NCBI GenBank assembly: GCA_902728285.1
Contig: CACVBU010000971.1
Span: forward strand, 761,614 to 825,613
Direction: 5' to 3'
From: Clytia hemisphaerica
Taxonomy: Eukaryota; Cnidaria; Hydrozoa; Leptothecata; Clytiidae
Length of the DNA: 64,000 nt
The notes under the pieces: model-generated
Told to the model about the DNA's origin: nothing
Seen by the model: only the letters and a program-made list of their open reading frames with translations
Database searches by the model: none
Shown: positions 56,232-64,000 of the stretch, in pieces
Numbering within the stretch: position 1 is the stretch's first letter
How the letters are laid out: every line of letters begins with the position of its first letter
Translations under genes and position numbers: made by a program

Positions 56232-56408
56232 AAATTACGTCACGAACAACACTTGCCTTGTATTCAAACAATTATCATGGTTATTATGTCCCTTGAGAAA
56301 AGAATGATTTTTTTTATGAATAGAAAGTAGTTTTAATAAAATCTGCTGGGAGTTAATCACAATGGCAATAATTTCAAAACAAGGCAAGTGATGTTCGTGA
56401 AGTAATTT
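56232..56408. mobile_element. Short palindromic element
   Basis: The left 'aaattacgtcacgaacaaca' + 'cttgccttg' is matched by 'caaggcaag' + 'tgatgttcgtgaagtaattt' at the right, with a ~120-bp centre. Confidence 0.65.
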
Positions 56409-56654
56409 ATATGTTCCAATGTTTAATGTTACTATGAAATATTATTTAGTCAAAAAAGTCGGATTTAATGTTACTATGAACGTTTTTTGAGGGTAGCTTC
56501 TAGTCGTTGAAATTCAGAAAAGAGACGCAACTTCACCCCTTCGATTCTTTTTATTTGGAGCTTGATTTTTTGTATATGGGTCTGTTTTCAACGACTAGTC
56601 TACTAGTCTAAGGTAGTCTATGACAGCCTCAATGATTTTCAAACTCTGCCCCCC

Positions 56655-56902
56655 GGGGGGGGGGGTGGTCAGTGGGTTTACCAACTGACGATATTTTTTC
56701 AAATTTTAAACTCTTTTAGCGCAAAAAAATAAACATTTTCAAGCAAAAATTTGCAATTTTACCCAGATTTGCTGAAATTTCCACCCTTACAGTGCGTTTA
56801 TCAAAAGTCCACCCTTACAGTGCATTTCTGATATTTTGAAAAACATACCCTTACCCGCCGCACATACCCGTCGGTCAATTTGCCTGACTGCCCCCCCCCC
56901 CC
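56655..56902. mobile_element. MITE with G-run ends, copy 2 (inverted)
   Basis: Reverse-oriented relative of 51940-52254, starting at the G run with 'gggtttaccaac' and ending 'tttgcctgactgcccccccc'. Confidence 0.7.
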
Positions 56903-57690
56903 GGGACTCTGCCCTGACAATATGAAATCAAATCCATATGTATTATTTAAGGATTGATATAAACAGACTTATGGGCTTGTTAAAGAAGGGAAATGTTGTT
57001 TCATGATGTATTATATCAATTATTTTTCATATTTATGACGTAACAGGGTTCCCACTAGTAATTACCAGTTATTTTCCCTGACTTTTTACTAAAAATGAGG
57101 CATTTCTCCCTGACTAAAACGCTTAAAGGAGTGATTCCCTGACTTTGAATGGAAAATGACATGTTTTTCCCTGACCACCAACACTTTCACGTTGCAGGCA
57201 ATTCTTTTTGATGTTTTGGAAAATAGAGACTATTAGATTAGATAGAAGCCTTCTGATTTTAAGTATTTAACAGAATTCCCTGACTTTTCCCTGACTTAGC
57301 GAGACATAATCATAATAAAATATTTCCTAACTTTTCCAGGTTTTCCCCGACTTTTACAAAAAAATGATACAATTTCTAGGTTTTCCAGGTTTTCCCTGGT
57401 TTTCGATTTTCATTGTCCTTGAGGGTTTTACCAAGAATTTATTACAGACACTGGATAAACAACGAGCTATATTTTCATTGATTTCTCATGTTCATGTTCC
57501 CATTTCTCCTTGTCGGCAGTAATGACATTATTGTTCACTTGTGCATTTATTTCCAAATTTGTGGCGAGTAAAGAATACAAAAAGATAAAGATAGAGGACT
57601 TTTTAGAAATGAGATTATTAATCATTTTTCAAAATCAGAGAACTTCGAGCCGCCTTGACAGTTGTCCTTTGCTGACTTTATAGAAGTCAG
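56903..57690. other. Non-coding; repetitive 'ccctgactttt' stretch
   Basis: About 57050-57430 repeats 'tccctgactttt' and 'aggttttcc' words after a 'gggttcccact' start, which looks like another non-autonomous transposon, but I cannot fix both ends. Confidence 0.4.
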
Positions 57691-57896
57691 CATAAATGGC
57701 AATGTTCAAAATTTAGTTGGAAATTTTTATAAAGAGACATTTAACAAGAAACTTGAATATAATATTATGATAACTCACTTGAAAACCGGTAGCATCGATG
57801 ATGCCGATAGTTATATTTTATAATGACAACCCCTAATCTATAAAAAAAAATGATAGATTCTAGAAAGATTATAATCCAACATCCATACACTATAAA

Positions 57897-58250
57897 TAAA
57901 ATTCATAAAAATTTATTTTCTACATGAATTTCGAAATCCATAATGGCAGATTCAAAACTTTCTTTCGTCACATGGGCTCTTAGGCTTTGCTAGCCTAAGA
58001 AAAATATTTTTTTGAGCTTAAAACCCTGCATATTATATACAAATCGGTCAGAAATTTTATGCTGATTAAGAAAAAGGTCAGAACCATGGTCTGAATCCCA
58101 TCGATTGGTATATAATATGCAGGGTTTTAAGCTCAAAAAATATTTTTCTTAGCCTAGCAGAGCCTAAAAGCCCATGTGACGAAAGAAAATTTTGAATCCG
58201 CCATTATGGATTTCGAAATTCATGTAGAAAATAAATTTTTCTGAATTTTA
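57897..58250. mobile_element. Palindromic element, ~150-bp arms
   Basis: Left and right arms are inverse copies ('ttattttctacatgaatttc', 'gcatattatatac', 'cacatgggct'), turning near 58075. A third, partial relative follows at about 58370-58560 ('tctgacctttttcttaatca', 'gattggtatataatatg'). Confidence 0.85.
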
Positions 58251-58560
58251 TTATTTGAACGGTAGGCAAGACCCTCCGAAAACTTCAAGTAAATTAAGTA
58301 AGCCAATCAAATGTTACAGCCACGCAAATCTGGAACCAAAAGTAGTCATTTCAAAAAATCGAAATCGAAAGTGCTTCATATCTCCAGATAACGAAATTTT
58401 CAGACCATGATTCTGACCTTTTTCTTAATCAGCATAAAATTTGTGGTCGATTGGTATATAATATGTCTATGTTTAAAGTCAAAAAGAAAATTCTTTTCAA
58501 GCAAGAGGGCTAAAAAGGGGTTGAAAATCTAAAATCCGCCATTGTGGAAATTCGAGCCTG

Positions 58561-59065
58561 ATCCAAATAACGCCACACACGTTTTCTGACTCTTCAAGGA
58601 CTATATACTTTCATGATCAAAAGAAAAAATGACTATACGCCAATGTGCATACGGGACCTAACTCAGCCCCTAGAGTACACATCAAAAATCAACTCGACCT
58701 TGAGGCCAGACAAAGAAATACTCAAGTTTAATTTTTTAGATATACTTTTTAAGGTAGCTAAAAGATAGCAAATATGGATTATTTCATGTCCTCTAGGTTG
58801 AGTTGAAATTTATTTCAGATAGTAGACAAAATTTCGAGACTACTTTCTCAATCAAACTACTTTCATAATCATTTTTTTAATTGTAAAAGAAAGAAGGTTA
58901 ATGTCGACTAAACACATCAGAATTTTGATAAAAACAGATTTAATTTTGGAATCAGTTAGCCTCTAACAACCATTTTCACAAAATTTCAATTTTTATCTTA
59001 GTGTCGGATGGATTTTTGATTTATCTTGAGTAACGCTTGAACTAAAAACAAATGTGAAATTAATT
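58561..59065. other. Non-coding, nothing recognised
   Basis: AT-rich, between the palindrome remnants and the duplicated block that resumes at about 59069. Confidence 0.4.
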
Positions 59066-59386
59066 TAGACTAAAAATAGGAGCATATTACGAACATTTTT
59101 TAGACTTAAAACCCACGCTCCGAAGGTTTCAAAATCTTCAGACGTTGTTACAAGATAAATTTAACTGAAAGAACGAAAAAAACAATATGATTATATAATA
59201 AGAACATACGATATTCTAAGCTATAAATTTAAGAACATTTTAAGAACATTCAAGTTTTTTCAGAGTTTGAAACATACAATTTCTTAGAAAATTAGACTAA
59301 AATATGATTGTATTGATTCTCATCTGATCGTTTGAACTTCTTTATCAATTTTTTCATTGCTTCGTGTCCACGGTTTTGAGGTTGTT

Positions 59387-59799
59387 CTGAAAAAAGAAAG
59401 TAATTTTACATGTTATGTATGTATTGAAACTGTAAGATTTTCTGGACGTCCGATGATGTTATCAAAATTAAGAGGATTTAGGGATAGAGAATCCAACAGA
59501 GGAAATTTTAGGATTGACCCAATCAAAAAATAACCCAAAAAAACTTTTTTAGCAAAACAAATTTTTAAATAACCTGAAATAAATGGCCACAATTTTCCTA
59601 CGTGCACGGTAAATTTTTGAAGTCGCTTGAAAATTAACCATCAGAGGAAAAAAGTCAAATCATAACAAGAATTTTGTTACGTGCCGCGATGTCAAAAATC
59701 CGAACGTTGACGCTGTGGTTGAAGTTTTTATTAAAAAGATTTTCTTATTTTGATTTAAAAGATTTTGAAATCATCTCGTAATCTATAAAATGAACTTAC
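59387..59799 (-). other. Probable 3'UTR intron of FReD-c
   Basis: On the minus strand a GTAAGT donor begins 10 bases past the FReD-c stop, and 'ctttcttttttcag' ends at 59387. The 413 bp between are missing from FReD-b, where the sequence on either side is joined. Confidence 0.55.
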
Positions 59800-59809
59800 T
59801 TTTTAATGA

Positions 59810-60703
59810 TTAGAGCTTACGGCGCATCATCATTTGGACAAACTTGGGTTCGACATCACCGGGATTATTATTCCAAGAGATCTCGCCATTGCTGTGTCCC
59901 GTGAATTTGTAATTACCAGTCAAAAGCGTGATGTAGCAACGATTGAACCACCAGCCAACTCTTCCGTATTCAGTCGAACAATGTCTAGAACGATCTTTGT
60001 CATTATCCCGATCATACGTTGAAAACTTCATGTTGTTATGGTTACCAAGAAAAGAATATGATCCAGTCGAATGAGGTGCATTGCCTGATACACCACTGAT
60101 CTTCAATGTGTATTTGCTCGCCTCATCTCCAATTTCAAAAGTGTCGTATTTGGCGAAAACTAATTTGGTTTGTCCTTTCATTCGCATATTGATCAACAGC
60201 TCTGACTTCTTTGGAGCCACTGATGGTTTGGTCAAATCATGGACTATTTCATTTCCAAGCCAAAATTCACTGGTCAGCTTACCAAAACCATATTTGTAGT
60301 CCAGCCAGTTCTGTTGGAAGTCTGTGGATCCATCTTGTCTCCTTAAGAAAACCGTCCAGCCACCATTTTGAGTGGTTTGATCGCAGTAGACAGTCTTTTC
60401 TCTCTGTGTTACTTTGTAGATTCCATTCTTGGTGTAGCCGTTCTGCAAAAACTCCAGACAATCTTCCATCGGTTTGATGGCTGTACAATCACAGCTTTTG
60501 CTATTAGAGATTGATCTACATGGCAAACAATCGCCATACATCTTTTTGACCTGAGAAAGTAACTTCATCTTTAGTTTGATTTTCTGTAGATTGGAGATTG
60601 ATCGGTCAACCAAGACATGTACTGTTTCATTGCCAGTGGCTGATGTATACGCGAACCATTGTATACAGATGAATATGAAGATTCGACTTCCTGTTAGCGC
60701 CAT
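59810..60703 (-). CDS. Secreted fibrinogen-related protein (FReD-c)
   Basis: A single exon of 297 codons, paralog of FReD-b in the duplicated segment. Same plan: signal peptide (MALTGSRIFIFICIQWFAYT), lysine-rich linker, cysteine cluster C59-C62-C71-C73, and a fibrinogen-like domain from C82 with C107, the calcium site D231/D233/N234/D235, and the C242..C256 pair around GRVGWWFNRC. The N-terminal 205 residues differ from FReD-b at about 15 positions and one indel, but the last 85-90 differ at about 23 positions plus several indels, notably around GHSNGEISWNNNPGDVE. Likely a secreted lectin-type recognition protein (family inference). TATA box 58 bases before the ATG; a probable intron lies in the 3'UTR. 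Confidence 0.92.
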   Translation of the reverse strand: MALTGSRIFIFICIQWFAYTSATGNETVHVLVDRSISNLQKIKLKMKLLSQVKKMYGDCLPCRSISNSKSCDCTAIKPMEDCLEFLQNGYTKNGIYKVTQREKTVYCDQTTQNGGWTVFLRRQDGSTDFQQNWLDYKYGFGKLTSEFWLGNEIVHDLTKPSVAPKKSELLINMRMKGQTKLVFAKYDTFEIGDEASKYTLKISGVSGNAPHSTGSYSFLGNHNNMKFSTYDRDNDKDRSRHCSTEYGRVGWWFNRCYITLLTGNYKFTGHSNGEISWNNNPGDVEPKFVQMMMRRKL

Positions 60704-60760
60704 TTTACTGTTCTTCGCCAGCTTTGAACCAGTGTTAGGTGTTTTGTTGAAATTTAGTGG

Positions 60761-60770
60761 TCTTTTTATA
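60761..60770 (-). promoter_or_regulatory. TATA box of FReD-c
   Basis: TATAAAAAGA on the minus strand, in the upstream block shared with the FReD-a and FReD-b promoters. Confidence 0.7.
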
Positions 60771-60839
60771 CATGTTGTAGGTTCATGAATTACTTGACTT
60801 ATCGAGTTTCGTTTGCCTCATTGCTCCAAACAAAAATGT

Positions 60840-62135
60840 ACGTAATTCCACTAATTTGTTTAATGGAAAGTAAATTTATCCTTTAATGGTCAAAGATTTT
60901 CAAGGGATAATGATCTTGGTGCTCAGTCTTTTTGAAAGTCTCTTGTCAAGGGGGTTGAAAGCTTGATTTTACGCAGATCGAATAAGGGGGTTTCGTGAAC
61001 TTTGCCTGTGCACCTCTTGACATAAAACAAATAATTTGAACAGGTTTATCAAAGATGATTTTTCTCTTTCTTCATTTTTCACGGTGGTACTTTTCATTTT
61101 CGTCTGCAGGTTTAATTTTCCTGTGAGTTTCTAACAGTGAATGGGGGGGGGGGGGGGGGGTTTTGAAATACCTTTTTCCTGTCAATTTTTGCTAAATCCC
61201 GGAATCCCTGACATTAAAAAAACAAAATCTCATCACCGGCATGTTTCATGGCTACTTGATACATTTTCTTTACGAGAGTAAAAGAAATCAGTGGTTTTAC
61301 CAAGAATAGCCGTAAAAACTAGGTATTTTAAATATTTGACTTTTCATTGGAAAAGGATCGCTTTCGTTATCTATGGAACGGTGTATATCTATAGTAAAAT
61401 TATCAATAGTGTGATCAATATCGATAAGGATAAGGTGATTTATATTGATAAGGAAGTTCTATCGATAATTCTATCGTTTTAAGGGATATTGATAAAATCT
61501 ATCGTTGGAAAGTCTTTTTCGATAAAGTTATATTGTTAAAAAATCCTATCGATAAATTTTATTCTTAGAAATGATATGGCTGTTATCGATAAAATTGTTA
61601 GATGTGTTGGAATAGTAAAGTTTGCTTTCTATTTATCTAGTCAACACAGAATGAAATGAAATGGTGGAAATAATGAAAATTATTTGCACCAAACATTAAC
61701 AATAAAAAATTCCATAAATTTTAATCTAGAATTTAGTGTTCTGTCATAGAGGTATATTCTTGTTCGAAGTTATAGACGATTTTATGGTAAAAAATTGATT
61801 GAAAACAGGGAATTTCCCCACAATCTGCATAATTTATGCAAAATTATAGCACTTTTTTTACCACAAAAACGCCCATAACTTTTGATCTAGGAAAGTTGAG
61901 ACTTTGATATAATACATTTTTTTGCTCAGTTGGAAGAGCTCTATCACGTGGTATAGTCATTTTTGATTTTGAAGACCCCCCAAAAATCACGAATTTTCAG
62001 GGCTTACAATTTTGCCTAAAATCGCAAATTACGCAAAAACTGCGGGTTTTCAAGCTTGGTAACATTCAAATTCCGAATCAGCACCCTCAAATTGAATAAG
62101 AAACATATCAAAAAGTTGGTCCCAGACATTTTGAA
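60840..62135. other. Non-coding upstream of FReD-c; G run and ATCGAT cluster
   Basis: A long G run at 61144-61160. Many ATCGATA/TATCGAT-type words crowd 61380-61590. 61671-61775 matches duplication copy 1 and includes the empty site of the foldback element. Confidence 0.45.
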
Positions 62136-63135
62136 TTTTTGGACCTACCCCGGTGGGGTGGAAGTCCTATAAATTCACCTCTGTCCGTTCATCCGTCCGT
62201 CCGTTCGTTACCAGCTTTTCTGGAGATTGAATCATAGGAATCATTTGATTTTTGGTACAAAGGTGCAAAACGGTGGTGGCCAAAATGTGACGGAGCCCGA
62301 TTTTCGAAAAAAAAATTTTTTGGGCAAATTTGGGCCAAAAAACGGCTAAAAAACGGGTTTTTTGGACTTGGTGAAAAATTGGATCATTAAATTTTTTTTA
62401 TTTTTTGCATGAAAGTAGGGTACCATCATAGGTAAAAGATGGCTCAAGCAGATTTTTGCAAAAAAATTTGTTGGCTCAAAAAACGCATGTTTATCTATAA
62501 GAATCACTATTAATAAGCATACATCAATGTTCTTAGTTAAATTACTCAATTTTTTGATGAGAGAGATATTTTTTGAGGGCTTACTTTTGAAGAATGTGTG
62601 TGTTTAGACATGAAATTTTGGTTGCTTGGCGTGTTTTTATAGAAAAACTGGCCAAATTCGACATTTTTTTATAAGCACATTATCAATTACTTAGGTATTA
62701 GCTTTTCTCGAGATTGGCTCTTTCATTCTTTATGATTTTTTGTACAAAGATGCATAACTATAAACCCTCGAATGTGACTGAGCCCGATTTTCGAGAAAAA
62801 ATGTTTTTGGGCAAATTTGGGCCAAAAAACGGCTAAAAAAAGGGTTTTTTGGACTTTGTGAAATATTGGATCGTTCTTTTTTTCTGATTTTTTGCATGAA
62901 AGTAGGTAAAAAATGGGTAATTTGTATGCTCACGAAGTCTTGAATATGAAAGAATATTTCAAGAGCATGAAATTTTGGTTTCTAAACGTTTTTTTTATAA
63001 GAAACAAACGACTAATTTTAATAAATCGTCACTATTTGTGCTCTGAATGATTGTTTAACGTTCATGCTCACGTTGATATCAATTATATATGTGTTAAATG
63101 CATAACCAGGTAGGTCCATAAAAGTATCACTTGTT
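62136..63135 (+). mobile_element. 'GGACCTACC' repeat family, copy in duplication 2
   Basis: A 1-kb copy of the same subtype as 31836-32818: start 'tttttggacctaccccggtg', a CCGT/CGTT run, two tandem inner sections around 'gcaaatttgggccaaaaaac', and end 'ggtaggtccataaaagtatc' + 'acttgtt'. Absent from the matching site in duplication copy 1. Confidence 0.8.
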
Positions 63136-64000
63136 TCTTTATTTTTGAAACATTAACAATGGCCACGGCCTACTTCAATCTAAACACTGTACTCAGCGTC
63201 ATCGAAAAATCATTATCAAAAAGAAACCCCCTTCTCACTGACCCGTTGGAATTTTTTCAGGCAGTCGGGATAAAAATAACGGACTGATTCTCGATGGGGA
63301 TTGATATTCGATCATATTTCATGTGTCTGGGGATTTCAATTCTTTTGTTTTCAAGTCATAAAATTCATTGGAGATGGGAAAAATTGCATAGTTTTTCGCA
63401 ATGAGATATTGAAGGGTAATTTTCAACCGGGGACGATATTTTGGCCAATTTTTCCAGTGGGAAGGGGTGGGTCTGTGAGAAGGGGGTGTAAAAAGCAAAG
63501 CTCAGTCAGAGTCTAGTCTATTGAGTAGAGCTCTACTCATGAGATGTTTTATCAATAGTTAAATCCACTCTTTACCAAAAGAAATGAGAACAAACTATAT
63601 AAGAACATAAGGCTTCGACTGGCCAAAATGTTAAGGACAAGTTTCTTAAGAACATTTTAAGGCTTCGCCGACTCTGAAACACCCAATTTCTTAGGAAAAT
63701 GGACAAAGATACTCAAAAAATGGTGAAAATAATAACATGTTAAGAACATTTTCAGGCTTAAAACTCAAAAGTTCAGCACCTCGGAATGCTTCAAAAATTT
63801 TGGATATTCTTATAAAAAAACTTGTATTCTAATTTTAATGGATGTACCGACTACCTAAAAAAGACGTACCTTATCGGGGGAACAATGTCGGGGTTCAAAT
63901 TAGTCAGGGAAAAGCTTCGACGGAAGGGACAAATTTATTTTATTTACAAATTTATATTTATCACCGTTTATCGAATATTTTTGGGAAGAGATCTTTCAGA
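63136..64000. other. End of duplication copy 2 and non-coding flank
   Basis: 63165-63817 corresponds to 49070-49420 and 50035-50269 of copy 1. The rest up to the window end shows nothing. Confidence 0.5.

Larger units (their letters stand above)
57691..63817. repeat. Segmental duplication, copy 2 (contains FReD-c)
   Basis: Collinear with 43603-50269. Private insertions: 57897-58250 and neighbours, 59387-59799 (3'UTR intron) and about 61775-63165, which includes a 'GGACCTACC' element. It lacks the foldback element at the matching point (about 61742). Confidence 0.85.

Overview
This is nuclear DNA of an invertebrate animal: about two-thirds A+T by eye, spliceosomal introns with GT..AG ends, and a very high load of short inverted-repeat transposons. 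The conserved genes (RPS19, EI24, PEX2) are metazoan in character. The small secreted fibrinogen-related proteins and the style of the repeats suggest a marine invertebrate, possibly a cnidarian, but nothing here fixes the phylum. Most of the window is transposon-derived. I reconstructed exons by hand from splice sites, reading frame and remembered family resemblance, without any database search.

Layout. 0-4 kb: a possible orphan coding exon (490-783) among MITEs. 4.2-5.3 kb: RPS19 on the minus strand, three coding exons. 5.3-22 kb: no convincing gene; a dense set of inverted-repeat elements, tRNA-derived SINEs and nested insertions, the clearest being three nested layers at 20.3-21.8 kb. 22.2-42.4 kb: three plus-strand genes in a row. 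These are EI24 (nine coding exons, 321 aa), PEX2 (one exon, 291 aa) and an unrecognised 181-aa secreted cysteine-rich protein in four exons spread over 11.5 kb. The introns of that last gene contain MITEs, a broken non-LTR retrotransposon and a broken fibrinogen-related gene, both on the opposite strand. 43.6-63.8 kb: two copies of a segmental duplication, each with one intact minus-strand fibrinogen-related gene (290 and 297 aa). Between them lie satellites and further transposons.

How the genes relate. RPS19 (ribosome), EI24 (ER membrane, autophagy) and PEX2 (peroxisomal import E3) are housekeeping genes with no direct pathway link. All four multi-purpose genes carry a splice-acceptor-like AG 0-27 bases before the start codon. 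This fits 5'UTR introns or spliced-leader trans-splicing, and the 1-kb spacing of EI24, PEX2 and the secreted gene makes a polycistronic unit worth testing. The three fibrinogen-related copies form a local family with a shared TATA promoter; such proteins are commonly secreted lectins of innate immunity.

The most interesting observations are: the two intact fibrinogen-related paralogs differ mainly in the C-terminal ligand-binding part; a 2.9-kb foldback element in one duplication copy has a clean empty site in the other; and the secreted cysteine-rich gene is apparently undescribed.
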